The position numbers and the translations under genes were made by a program. A stretch of 64,000 nt of DNA, taken from contig CM076261.1 in assembly GCA_038380795.1 (NCBI GenBank), positions 10,732,556 through 10,796,555 on the forward strand, written 5' to 3'. Below the pieces are notes generated by a model. It was not told the origin of the DNA. It did not search any database and saw only the letters and a list, made by a program, of their open reading frames with translations. The DNA comes from Pyrocephalus nanus (lineage: Eukaryota > Chordata > Aves > Passeriformes > Tyrannidae). Shown piece by piece: positions 26,060-37,726 of the stretch (its first letter is position 1; the number at the start of each line of letters is the position of its first letter).

Positions 26060-26245
26060 CAGATGTTAGCAACACTTTTTTCACTTAGCACATAATAAAC
26101 ATATGGAATGGCCTATCAGGCACTATTGCTGAGGCAAAACAAAAGGATCATTCAAGAAACAACTAGATGCTGTTCTACAGAAATGGAATACTTAACATGG
26201 ATGAGCCCTGATGGGCTAATAGTCCTGATGGGTAAACCTCTCCAA
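26060..26245 (+). mobile_element. Ancient CR1/L3-like LINE tail
   Basis: A strongly diverged fragment with the layout of old CR1/L3-type LINE 3' ends. A TTTTTTCACTTAGCACATAA block is followed by ATATGGAATGGCCTATCAGG, then GGATCATTCAAGAAACAACT, then a CCTGATGGGCTAATAGTCCTGATGGG ending (positions about 26207-26232). Recognition is by pattern recall. The fragment is older than every other CR1 in the window. Confidence 0.55.
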
Positions 26246-28143
26246 CTAAAAAATTTTATGCTCTTATATTCATTCAAATGTAAATATCATTTCAGTAGCA
26301 TCTATCTACTTGGCTTGGTGGAGGTACTGTTTCCTTTCTTCTTTTTTTTCACTATGAAAAAAAGGCAACCTTTGTTGTGCAGTTTCAACAAAAGAAAAAC
26401 AGTGTCTTCAACACACTCTTCCCCTCTCCTGTCCCTCACACATAACTGACTAACAGAAGCACAGGAGATCTGAGATGGCAGCAACTGAGTTGGATTTTTG
26501 TAAGTCATGATATTTGAAGCAAGGCTAGCTGTCTTAGAGAAAGTCACTGAAAGCAGCTTATGTCAGAAATTATACTTCTGAACACTGTCCTTCAAATTAA
26601 AAGATGGAACACCTCCTCATGCTTTCTATTTCTTTCCAAAGCCCCAATATCTCCTGTTTTCATATCAGTTTCTGAGGAGCAAGCAAAGAAGCTTATCAGA
26701 GCACTTCTTACAGGACCTTCTGGAGACACAGGTTTCTCAGCTGAATTATTTTTAATGGTAGTGTTCCTGATGTAGACTCAGGGTCTAATTTTTGCTGACT
26801 TTTTTTTTCCCATCTTAATTTAGAGTGGCCAGATACTACCTTTTAATACCAGATAATACCTTTTGTCTTAGCATGCTCTCTGTCAGAGGTGAGAAACGCC
26901 AAATATCTAGCAAAATACATAATTATTGCTTTATTATTTGAAAGACTTCAGTTTCAAGAAGATGCAAATTCTATTTTTCAAAGTTTCAGAACCTTGGAAA
27001 AACAACAAAAACATTACCAGATCCTCTCCCCTTTACAAAGATAGAAAAAATTGTTTTCTATCTTTTTAGAGTTGAAACAACAAAAAATACCCCAGCTCTC
27101 AGCACTTCCTTAAGTGAAAGCACGAGTTAAAAGGCATTTACAAAGACACTGACACAGATATCTTGCTCTTGCAGTGAGACACCCATTCAGGATCAGCAGG
27201 ATGGGTAGATGGTATAACCTATACTATTTCTTGAGTGAGTAGTGGACTCTTCAGCACTTTTATTAAAGATTAACATAATGACAAATCAGAAAATATGTGT
27301 CCTGAAATACAACCGGTGTTTTTTGTTTCTGAAAAGAGTCACACAAATGGATAATGAACTGAAAACAGAATAAAAGAGCTGGCCTAACTCTTGTTACAAC
27401 AAAAGGTAAGAAGACAATAACACTAAATTTTCAGACATCACATTTTCATGTGCAGTCTTGGTTAAAAACAATCCAGATGAGTTTTCCCTCCCCCCAGTAC
27501 GGTCCCAATTTTAAGTTACTCATACTATTTTGCTTAACAACTTGCATGAACTCAGTAAAAAGGAAAATCTTAGAGTAAACAAATAGGATCATATTTTCTC
27601 TCACTGGAAACATCCAGTCTTCCCAGAAATATCGACTGGCTAATCATAACTAAAAACGTTCCTGTCACTTCAAAAAAGTTCTAATTTTAATTGCAATTTA
27701 TTTTTAAGGTACATTATTTTAAAGAAGATCTAATACTGATAATGGTCCTTGTAAAAAAGGTTTAGATGGAATTTACTGACAGGTGAAATATTCACAGAGA
27801 AAAGTGCACATAATAGTTTTTCCTTTTCCTTTTCCTTACTGTCAAACAGTAACAACCTAGTTTTCATTAAAAAAAAGTAGTGAAAAATTAGCAGAGTACT
27901 TTTCTAATGAATATGTGCCATATTTTATCTTTTTATATAATGAAGCAAATACATTTTGGTATAAGCTTTTGCTCTCTTTTTCTGTTTTTCCTTCCTGTTG
28001 CCCTTTCCCCACTCTCAACAATACTATTTCTAATGCATAAGAATGAGACTATAGTTTTAAAATAAGAAGGTTAAAGCAGACACTTGAAATCTGTGTGAAT
28101 TACAATGGCATTTTCACTTCCACCAGCTAAATAATAAAGAAAA
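26246..28143. other. Unique non-coding sequence
   Basis: No gene or transposon is recognised. At 26829-26868 a roughly 19-20-bp unit beginning CCAGATA is imperfectly duplicated. A CTTTTC-type pyrimidine tract lies at about 27817-27838. The 113-codon frame at 26108-26449 overlaps the old LINE and low-complexity sequence and is not credible as a gene. Confidence 0.5.
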
Positions 28144-28418
28144 TTAAAAAATCAAATAATATAAGTCTTTATTTTTGTGGCATGATAAGATCACCAGTTG
28201 ATTTGAAAAGACTTCATCCATGTTGTAGTACTTCACACTGGGTGTATTACAGAATGGTGGGCTAGGACTGGTTAAATAATATTTCCCTTTCATGTATTCG
28301 CCCACTCCTTCAACATCAACAGGTCTTACTTCAAGGATCATCTTCTGTGGCAGAACGGCATGCCTTGTGTTCTTAGCCTGAGTGGCTGCAAAGCAGATCA
28401 CAAAACTGTGGCTCGAAT
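28144..28418 (-). other. Candidate coding exon (unidentified)
   Basis: On the minus strand a pyrimidine-rich stretch ending TTACTTTCCAACCAG (AG at 28419-28420) precedes an open frame of about 90 codons that ends in TAA at 28144-28146. The predicted residues have ordinary, non-repetitive composition, for example FVICFAATQAKNTRHAVLPQ and then EGVGEYMKGKYYLTSPSPPF. Three CpGs fall in this short stretch although CpG is scarce nearby. A consensus-like donor GAA|GTAAGA lies inside (GTAAGA at 28329-28324), so a real exon could instead be the 89-bp piece 28330-28418. I do not recognise the protein. Open frames of this length also occur here by chance, so this is a candidate only. Confidence 0.28.
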
Positions 28419-28699
28419 CTGGTTGGAAAGTAATATAGAAAACCTGAAACTTTTCTTTGTAAAATTTTACAGCTTGTGAGATTCCACTTTGAAGTTAAGA
28501 TGCTGTTTTGCTGTAAGTTTACAAACTCTGGTGTTGGTTTGTTTTAATACAGTCTCATAACCCTCATATATTACCACCCTACCTTTGTTAGCATGTGTTT
28601 ATTTTGTAAAAATACAAAGAGAAAGCATCAATAATAGAAAAATGTTTAATTCCTAAAAAGTAAGTGAGAAAGACCTGTTCCAGTCTTTCTTTCTCTCCA
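28419..28699. other. Unique non-coding sequence
   Basis: A short spacer between the exon candidate's acceptor and the CR1. It contains no other feature I can support. Confidence 0.5.
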
Positions 28700-29005
28700 A
28701 AGAGAGACCATTTACAAGAACATGTAGTGACAGGACAAAAGAGAATGGCTTCAAACTGAAAGAGGGTGGGTTTAGATTAGAGGCTAGGAAGAAAGTCTTT
28801 ACTATGAGAGTGGTGAGGCACTGGAACAGGTTTCCCAGAGAAGTTATGGATGCCCCATCTCTGGAAGTGTGTAAGACCAGGTTGGATGGCCCTCTGAGTA
28901 ACCTGATCTAGTGGAAGGTGTTCCTGTCCATGGCAGGGGAGCTGGAACTAGGTGAGCTTCAAGGTCCCTTCCCACCCAAGCCATTCTGTGATCTTATAAT
29001 TCTGT
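28700..29005 (+). mobile_element. CR1 LINE, 3' fragment
   Basis: About 300 bp of CR1 in forward orientation, starting in the ORF2 C-terminal block (GAATGGCTTCAAACTGAAAG). It continues through GGAACAGGTTTCCCAGAGAA and TGGCCCTCTGAGTAACCTGA to the 3' end CCATTCTGTGATCTTATAAT plus a final TCTGT. It matches the 3' part of the 6951-7452 element closely, including the CTGATCTAGTG(G/A)AAGGTG segment, so the two belong to one subfamily. 5' truncation has removed all catalytic domains. Confidence 0.93.
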
Positions 29006-30401
29006 AAGAAAGAGGTGAATAATTAGGCTACCCTTGTAGAAATGAAGAGACACATAAGCAATTTTTTTAAAATTCCCTTCTACAGATTCCCTGTAAAAAG
29101 TAGCATTGAATGAACAATGTTCTCAGACATTCTTTTCAGTAATTATTCAGTAATATGTTACTAACACTTTAAGTTGCAGATAGAATTATCTCTGTGAACT
29201 GTGCTGAAAAGTTATAGAAAACAAATTGTTTAGCATAATCAATGACCTTGAGAACATCTGTTAAGGTAAGACAGGTAGAGAAATGGTATTTGGTGAGAAA
29301 ACAAGAACAGGAAAGGGAGAAATTTCTGAGGGTATAGATCTGAAAAACAAGGTCAGAAAGCTATGAGTCCTGGTTTCCATTGTATTGCTCTAAAGACACC
29401 ACAACCTTTGAACAAATGGTCATTCAACAAAACACTGAACCTTTTATACTATAGAAAACTACTTGTTTCGTATCTTCCTAGTTTTATCTTTTTCTCCTCT
29501 CTTCTCTTGTTGGGAGACCTATACCAACATACTCCTTAATAAATATTACTGCCTTTAAGTGTTCACTTTTGATGATGTTTTAAGATAAGTATTGATGTTA
29601 GTAGCCAGTGAAGAAAAATGTGTTTCCTCTGGTAGTTGTAAAAGACATATTTTTGAGTTCTGAAATATACATTGACCTTAGTCCTATTCCCTACGTCTTC
29701 TCTGCTAATGTGCATTATTCATTTAGTTTTTTAAGTATGTGGTGTGTGAGCACAATTCAGCAACACTGGCATAACTATAGTAAAGATACTTTAGTGCAAG
29801 CCCTTCTGTATTGTAATAAAGTCTTAGAAAATATGCTCATTTTAATTGTTTCATTTCTGAGATTATGTCTGCCCAAGGCAAGAGAGAATTGAGTATGTAT
29901 TTCTCTGGTGTGCAAAAACGTTTATTCAGAATGTATGCAAATTAACCAAACATTCTCATAAACAGCAGTACTGAGCTGATAGTTAATGACAGTAAAAGCT
30001 GATAACTTAATGATGAAAAAAAAGCACTGTGCCTAATTAATAGGCTGTAACACTTTCAGGAGAACTGAATGTCTGAAAAAAACCCCAAAAACCTCTTAAC
30101 TCTTACAAAATCATTTTGTGGGATTGAAAAGTGGTATGTGTTCATTTCATGAGTCAGGAAAGAGTCCTGTAAAAAGGGACATGCAACAGTTACAACAATT
30201 ACCTAAACCATTGTATTTCTTTTACATGAATTCATGCTTCCAGGAGCATATATTTGAATGATCTGCCTTTGGAGAAAAAGTTTCCTGACGCAACAACAGG
30301 CCAGCATCTGCTAGGAGAATTGGTTAGGCTGACCATGCAGATGCAACATGGAAGAGCAAGCAATATGGCAGTAGGAATCAAATGGATAGGAAAATCATGT
30401 G
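29006..30401. other. Unique non-coding sequence
   Basis: No gene or repeat family is recognised. The region just left of the LTR (about 30250-30400) is of mixed composition and carries an open frame into the LTR, but I see no family match. Confidence 0.5.
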
Positions 30402-30983
30402 TGTGGTGGGTTGACCTTGTGGGTGGATGTCAGATGATTACAGAGCTTTTCTATCACTCCCCTCCTCAGCACAATGGGGTAGGGAGAAAATACGATGGAA
30501 ACAAACTTGTGGTTCAAGATAAAGGCAGTTTAATGAAGTAAAAGCATGAAAGCAAATGAAAACAAAAGATCTTATTTTCTACTTCTTATGAACAGGTGGT
30601 GTCCAGCCCCTTCCTGGGTTGCTGGGTTTAAATACATGTAGTGGTTGCTTCTGGAGATAAACATCCTAAATAATTATTGTCAACCCTATGTCCTCCTCGT
30701 TTCTCTTAGCTTTCATTTCTGAGGAGATGCCATATGGTATGGAATGTCGCTTTGATGAATTTCAGTCAGCTGTCCTGGCCCTGTTCCCTTCTAAGATCTT
30801 GCCCACCCCCAACTTACTGGTATGTGTATATGTAATACTGGAGAGTCAGCACTGTTGCTGTTTCAGCACTGCTTGGTAGTAGCCAAAACATTTGGTACTA
30901 TCAACATTTTTCTAGCTACCAGAAAAAATAAAGCACTGGGGAGGCTGCTCTGGGGAAACTTTACACCAGCTCAGCCAAACTCA
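30402..30983 (-). mobile_element. Solo LTR, ERVL-like endogenous retrovirus
   Basis: A 582-bp LTR whose sense strand is the minus strand. The low-coordinate end begins TGTGGTGGGTTGACC and the high-coordinate end finishes ...GCCAAACTCA, giving the TG...CA boundaries of retroviral LTRs. On the sense strand a TATTTAAA box (30627-30634) precedes an ATTAAA polyadenylation-type signal (30529-30534) in the right order for U3-R-U5. The flanks ATGTG (30397-30401) and ATATG (30984-30988) match at 4 of 5 positions, compatible with an old 5-bp target-site duplication as used by ERVL. No gag, pol or env sequence is adjacent, so this is a recombination-derived solo LTR. It is related to the LTR at 54248-54820. 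Confidence 0.82.
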
Positions 30984-33939
30984 ATATGGGTGCAAAAATG
31001 TGTTTAGTGACACAAAAGAAATGGGGTCAAGGAAAATGGGGTCATAGAAAGGGCCACAGAAAAGCAGTGGCCCTTAAGAAAGGCAAAATCCATACCTGGA
31101 AAGTCTTAGAATTCCTTTTGAAGAGAGAGCATATGTGTTTTAATGGAGCTTATTCTATAAAAGGGAAAAATCTTTGTGGAAAATTATCTAAGGTGATTAA
31201 GTTTGCAGTCACTATTATCCTCTTCCTCTTTGCTAGAGAAAAAAAATATTTACATGCTTTCTTGGTCACATGAAAAAAATGTTGGGTGTGATCTTCAGGT
31301 CTTAAAAATGGTGGAAATCTTGCTGCTGTCAAATCACACTTAAGTGTTCACTTAGTGGAGCCAACAGGCTGTCCAAATAGGTTGAAAATTAACAGGCTTG
31401 GAGAAACATTAAAAGATAAAGTGCTACCAAAAAACCAATTGAGTGAAAAGTGGTAACCTCATGCAGGAATGTTCCAGGAGCAAACAGGGTCTAAAGAAAA
31501 ATAACAAACAAAATATCAGTGCAGCTTCATAACAGCTACACCATTCTCTTGCTCCTATATGATCACAGCAGGGAACAGAGAGCTCCAAAACTGCTGAGAG
31601 CTGAAAATGCTTCTGCTCAATCAATTCATACAGGTCTTGCCTCTGATTTTAATTTAGTGGAGGTGAGTGAGCTGAAGAGGTTTTAACATACTGAATGATA
31701 ATTAGCAAGGGATGATTCTCAAAAGGTTTGGAGCTTCCTTACTTGGAACTTATCAGAGCCTATTTAGTAGCAGCATCTCAACTAAGAGACCCAGGGGGAC
31801 AAGTTTCTGCAAAGATTTCTTGTGCTTCCTGGTTCATCTAGACTGGAAATATTACACAAAAACTACTTTTCTCACTTTACTTGAAACTCTGCAAGGAACA
31901 TTATTGATAGTAGTCATTAAAAGGACAGGTGTTTTTTCTGGCTGTTGTAACAGCTGGCTGTATAATTCAATCCGATTAATATGTAAGAATTCACATATGG
32001 GTGGGTATTTTATGGATGGCTGGAACAAGTGACAACATTTAACAAATTACCTAAAATAGGTCTCAGGGTGTTTATCTTTCTAGCACTGAAAAACCTGAGA
32101 GTTCTACAAGCTTATCTGTATTTGGAGATTGGCTTTCATATATGTTCATATTTACTATATTTCTTTATAAGCAAGTGGTACTTTTGAATTTTGTGAAGCC
32201 TTCACATTAGTATCAAAAAACCTCTTTTTTTTCCAAATTAAAAACATTCTCAAAGTTTGAAATTGTAAAAAAAAATTACCAAAACAAAGAAACCAGTAAC
32301 AACATCCTAATTGCAGTCAAAGACTAAACATTTATTTTAGATGACCAAAAGTACTTCTTTTTTTTTTGAAAACACATAGAATGGAAAATTTTATATATAG
32401 AATGATTAATCAAATTGATGTAAGTTGTGTTTTGAATGAGCAGCATGCAGAGTATTTCAGTGAGAGAGAACTGAGGACCTGCCTGAACGAGTATATTTTA
32501 AACTTTTTTGTTTCTGTATAAGAGCAAAACTAAAAAGCTCTCTAGACAGAATTTTCTAAATATGAGAAACTTATCATATCACATCTACTTCTGTTATAAT
32601 GCCCATAAAATTTTACACTAATATCTACTTCAACATCATAGCAATCACTCTCTGAGTACTCACCCATGTAACAGGAAACAAGCTTATTTTCCTTTGCCTT
32701 GGCTTTGCAAACATAAGCATTGTTTTAACCTTTAAAACTTCTGCACTCCTGGGGTCTGAGGCTTGCAGGTTTTTAAGGCTTTCCTCTAGGATACCATAAA
32801 CACACTTGAAAAAGTGACATGCACTACATGTGGGGAAGCATAAGTTATATGCTACACCCCCGAGAGTGAAGAGCAGCTGCTGTAGGCAAATATTTGTATT
32901 CACCTGAGCAGATTCTCATTTAAGGACCTCTCCAGCTGAAGTGTGGGGCTTGGCTAAGCACTTTCTGCACAAATCCAACTTGGTTTACTTTTGGCTGGAT
33001 TTACTTCTCCAGCTGCAGAATAAACTGCTTGGTTATAAATGTTAGCCATTAACTATGGCACTTAGCACAAGGAAGATTGCACTCATATAATAATATAAGA
33101 GAGAAACTACTATGTCTCTCCTATGTGGCATCTCCATGAACCATTAAGAACAGAGAGGAATTCTGCATTTAACCTCAAGGACACAGAGACTGGTTGATTT
33201 GTGTCTGAACCTTCTCTATCTCCCATCTCTTATTGTTTTATGTCATGCAGTATAAAAATAAATAGACATTGTTATGCCATAAGAGATTTTGAATTTAGCC
33301 TGTACTAAAAAAGAAACAATTTCAAATTCAGGCAAGCAGTAACCTGAAGCAGGATGAAAGCCATATATTTAACCTGACTCAACCAGTTCAGTCTTTTCTG
33401 AGTGCTCTCTATTTATAAATTTATTTTCTTATAATGTAGGCTTCGATTAATCCTCTCCAAGTATGTATTTAAGTTTATTAATGTAACTTTTTATGGGGAT
33501 ATTTTGTGAACATAAATTATAAAAAGCAACATAAAAAATAAAATCTGAATTTCACAGAATCTTTTTGCCTGGCAGATGGCGTGTTTTGTCATGAAAATCA
33601 TATATAGATGCTGCAGTGGCTGACTTCCTATTAGTGAACTTAACTGAAAGAGAAATCATGCTGTCCTGGACCAGCAAGTATTGGGACACCCCCCACACAC
33701 ACACTATTTTGCTTTGAAAGACTAAGATATTTTGTTCCATTAGAAATGAACTTTTCTTATTTCTAAAATTTTTAGAGAAAATATGGGCAAAGAGAACCTA
33801 AAATTAAGAACATCCAAGAAGTTTTTATTTCATTGTTTTCATTAATTGATTCTGTATTTCTGTGAGTTTGATTGATTAGGGAAAGATAGGAATTACTTTT
33901 TGGAAAGGCAAAGAAGATTATGAACTAAATTTTAAATTT
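30984..33939. other. Unique non-coding sequence
   Basis: No gene or transposon is recognised. The 106-codon frame at 31712-32032 (+) and shorter ones lack family similarity and splice context. Poly-A/T runs are scattered between 32210 and 32370. Confidence 0.5.
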
Positions 33940-33945
33940 ACTAAA
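33940..33945. repeat. Target-site duplication, left copy (ACTAAA)
   Basis: ACTAAA directly abuts the TG end of the ERVK-like LTR and is repeated without a mismatch at 34395-34400. A 6-bp duplication is the size made by betaretrovirus-like (ERVK) integrases. Confidence 0.85.
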
Positions 33946-34394
33946 TGAAGGAACGTTGAAGGTGAATAGGGAGGGGAAACCCCAGGCAAAGGTCTTTTCT
34001 TTTTACCCCTTGCTCTGGGGAAGAGCGTGCCCTCCCCCTCCTCCACCCCACGAGATCTCCATGGCTCCGACAGAGACCACAGGAGACGAGCTGCTGGCAG
34101 GGTGAGCAGGCAGAGAGAGTTTATTGTTCAGGTAATTGCTTAAATATCTTCTGGGGGGATTACAAAGTGATCACTGGGAGTTCAGGAGGTCTTACAAACA
34201 ACCAGTGACAATAAGGGGTTAACAACCAACAGATGAGCTTCCAGTTATCTCTTAGACTTTCCAAAGGTACAGGTAAGGGATCTTGGGAAGGAGAAAGGTT
34301 TACACAAAAAGTTAACACCATTTTGGAAGCATGTTCACTTTAAACAACATTAGAACTTCAGCACACTTTTCTATACCAAAAGCATACTGCAACA
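33946..34394 (-). mobile_element. Solo LTR, ERVK-like endogenous retrovirus
   Basis: A 449-bp LTR on the minus strand, where it reads TGTTGCAGTATGC ... GTTCCTTCA. It is bounded by TG/CA and flanked by the perfect 6-bp duplication ACTAAA. In sense direction U3 holds a TATTTAAG box (34146-34139), closely followed by the polyadenylation signal AATAAA (34125-34120). A GC-richer U5 (about 33946-34119) follows, including the CTGCCAGCAGCTCGTCTCCT segment. There is no primer-binding site, gag, pol or env next to it, so the provirus was lost by LTR-LTR recombination. The intact duplication and sharp ends suggest a fairly recent insertion compared with the ERVL-like LTRs here. Confidence 0.92.
34120..34146 (-). 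promoter_or_regulatory. TATA-like box and poly(A) signal of the ERVK-like LTR
   Basis: On the minus strand TATTTAAG (34146-34139) is followed 13 bp later by AATAAA (34125-34120). The close spacing implies a very short R region. Whether the LTR still drives transcription cannot be told from sequence. Confidence 0.6.
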
Positions 34395-34400
34395 ACTAAA
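34395..34400. repeat. Target-site duplication, right copy (ACTAAA)
   Basis: Exact repeat of 33940-33945, directly following the CA end of the LTR. Confidence 0.85.
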
Positions 34401-37400
34401 TTACTCATACTGGAACAAATATGGAAACACATATTGAGCAAAAAAAAAAAATTGATTCAAGGATCATTTGGACTGTGTAAGAGATAAGTGAGAATGAAGT
34501 CCTCAGTGATAATGGATGGTTGGTAGAGTATGGGAAAGCTCTTTCTCAGTGTAAAGTCCGAGAAGGGTTCATAACTTGATGACTACCCTCTCCAAATCAT
34601 AGGGTCTGACCTCCTTTTACTGTGCCAGTATGAAAATAGATCTGCAAAGATGGGTGGAAGGAGATGGCCACTGCTCTATTTAACTTCCATGAATCATGTG
34701 AGATGACTGTAAAGAGGAGGGAGCTTTAGGTTGAAAAATACTTTGTTGTAAAGATTGCTTTATGTTGACAGATATGCAAAGAGTAAACCAAAAGTCAGAA
34801 CACTCAATTTTGCATGGCATAGTTCCAAATTCCTTACTGTTCACCATGCTCCCCACGTACAGCTGAGGCATCTGTAAAAAATCCTGAGTTTTCTCACAAA
34901 GAATTCAGTTACTCTAAAACTTGTCATAAAGATGGGTGCTCCAATTGAATCTACAGGTTTATATATTTCAAATTTAAGACTGATATAACCAATGTTGTTA
35001 ATTATCCTATAAATTAAGAAAAAAACTATACTTTGAGCATAATAAAAATATAAATGATGCCAAAGATATCACAATAACATGAGATTTTATGACTTCAGGT
35101 AAGAGTAAAACATCTCTGCATTTCAGGATGCGTTAAAAAAAGTTTATTATAATGGTTTTTTATTTGATAATGTTTTTCATTATGTTTGTGTGTTCATTGG
35201 AGCAGGTGGGATCATTTATAAGTTGTGACAGCTAGAAAAATTCAGATAATTTGGAAATACCTTAATTTTCAATATAGTAGGAAATCTGAAATAATCAAAA
35301 AGATTTCAAAAAATTCAAGAAAATTTACTCCTTCAGAAAGGTTATTTTAAGATTTAGTAGTAGCAGTAGCAGTAGTAGTACTTGTCGTCATCTTAGTTAT
35401 AGCTGTGGTAGTAGTTTGAAAAAGTTATAACGGAAAACAAAAAAAGTTAGTAAAAAAAAACACATTAAATCTCTACTTACCTGTGTAATTAATACTAGAA
35501 CAGAATTGATTAGTCTATGTTAATGACAGCTGCATAGAAAAGTTTTAATAACAGTGAGCAAGACAGGTTAAACACTTCAGTTTGCTGACCTTGGTAGACT
35601 GTACACAGATTTATCACAGTAAAAGTAAAATAATACAAACATATTGACTAAAATAATTAAAACTCTGAGTCAAATTTACTGCAGCAATAACTTATTTCGT
35701 GTTGTAGATAGTCTGTTGCAGTCATAGATGACTGAGGTTGCTGGTTAAAAGACTGAATCAAAAACTCAATATTCACTGAGATGAATATCCCATAATTTCT
35801 CTTCTCTGAAGTATTTTATAAGGCCCTGTGGTACTACTACATAATATGTAAATCAGATTAATATAGGACCATGGTCTCCAGGACTGCCAGTACAGTAGTT
35901 CCCTGCAGTATTAAAGTCCACAAAACCTGATTTTTAATATATCATGAAGAATGAAGAGAATACATGTTGCATGCAAAAATAGCTACACCTTTTGGAAGGA
36001 CAACCAACCAGATGCTTTAATTTCTAAGTTGGTAACCATGGGGATGCGAAAAAAGTGAGGTGTTGGTCCTGGGACTTTACACCTAGGATTTTCAGTAATA
36101 AGTCTTGCTGTTAGTGGTATATATAAGGTTTTCAAAATGCTTTTACCATTGAAAAGCCATGTTTACTGCCTAGTTTAAGTTTTGCCTCGTACATGCTCAT
36201 TTACAGGAAAAAGTATCTTTGTTGGGAGGGATTTTATATAAAAATTGCTTTCTTTGATAATACTTCTTAAAAGCACCTTTTAACTTCCCTTATGGAATAC
36301 CGCGGTTAGAAAAGTTTGCCTTTGTCCTGCTGGGCTGAACCACTTTACACTGTACCAGTTTAGCTATGGTTCTCTGGTACACAGGCAGGCTATGTCAGGC
36401 AGCTCACATAGTTCCTCCATGGATGCAAGATCAGGGTCAGAAATAACCTGTTTCCTTTTTACAAGCCTGTATGCTAAGCAGAAGTATGGTTTGGTTAGTT
36501 TCTGTGTTACATTTTTCTTTATATGCAGCAAATAAGTTTGTCTCAGAGTTCATTTCCATTGAAGGAATAGCATAACCAGGCTTTTGTGAAGAATGTAGGT
36601 GTGAGAACTTGCCCAAAAAGATTAGATCTGTCACTAAAAGAGCAAGTGGTCCATGCTTTAATACATGTCAAAACTCAAAGGTGAAGTACACTAGTCAGAT
36701 TGTCAGCATGTCCTTGTCTTCCTTTCCTTCAGTTTTTATGGTTATTTGAACAAAACAAAATCAGAAATTAGAGATAAAACTCTAGAGCAAATTTTAGACA
36801 TTAATAACACTAATCTTCTGAAATATGAGAAATAATGACTTTGATAAAAGTTAAAAAATAATTATAAGTTTCTTACCTCAAAGATGCTTGCATGCTTTCA
36901 AAATCAAATCAAAAGAGCACAGAAAAGTATTGGAAGTCAGCAAACATGATTTCAACAATTTTGAAGAATTTTATTTCAGTGGATGTTGTACTAAGCTTTT
37001 TGTGTTCCTCAAATGAAAATTACTGCTTTAGCAAAGCCAGCATTAGTGAGGATTCACTTCCTTAGCGAGTGCTGCCAAATTCAAGGGAGCAGAATCAGTG
37101 TCTGCTGATTGAAAAATCACCTTTTTCATTTTAATACATATTTTTTCCTCAACACAAGATTAAGAGAGAAAGTTGTGCTGATTACATTTTCTGTTCTATT
37201 TATGCATATATGTATACACAAGATCATTATTGCAACTTTTTTGTGTGTGCATGGCTACAGGTATTGTAGCTTGGAGCAACTGAAGGAATCTGTTTAGCTG
37301 TGTAAATTCCTTGTTGTGCAAATTATTATGTTTCTTTAATGGAATTAATAGGTGAACTGAGCCTAGGGGTTGGATGTTTGACTTATAATAAAGCGTTCAT

Positions 37401-37640
37401 TTAAAGATACAGTTTCTATTGGATCCTGTTACATATAGAACAAGTTGTGTTGATTGAAAGAGGTATTGCAATCTAACTACTCTGACTATTCAGTACATAC
37501 AAAACTGTAGGTTAAGGAAGTTCTCTGAATCAAACTGAATTAGTTATGAACCTTTCGGAGACTGCAGAATTGATGGTAATTTTCTAGTAAAGCCATTGCA
37601 GTTATGTCATACTACCTCACAATAACAATTTCTCTAGCAT
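34401..37640. other. Unique non-coding sequence
   Basis: No gene or transposon is recognised. It contains the trinucleotide tract at 35355-35380 and short A runs. Open frames are short and AT-driven. Confidence 0.55.
35355..35380. repeat. (TAG/CAG)n trinucleotide microsatellite
   Basis: About eight trinucleotide units of AGT interrupted by AGC, with further GTAGTAG traces near 35408-35418. Untranslated as far as can be seen. Confidence 0.85.
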
Positions 37641-37726
37641 GAATCATAGAATCATGGAATTAACTGGGTTGGAAGAGATCTCCGAGATCATCAAGTCCAA
37701 CCCTTGATCCAACCCCACTGTGATTA

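Noticed and set aside
26108..26449. 113-codon open frame on the plus strand
   Set aside because: It crosses an old LINE tail and a T-rich low-complexity run, and its predicted protein has no coherent domain.
31712..32032. 106-codon open frame on the plus strand
   Set aside because: No similarity, no splice context, AT-driven composition.
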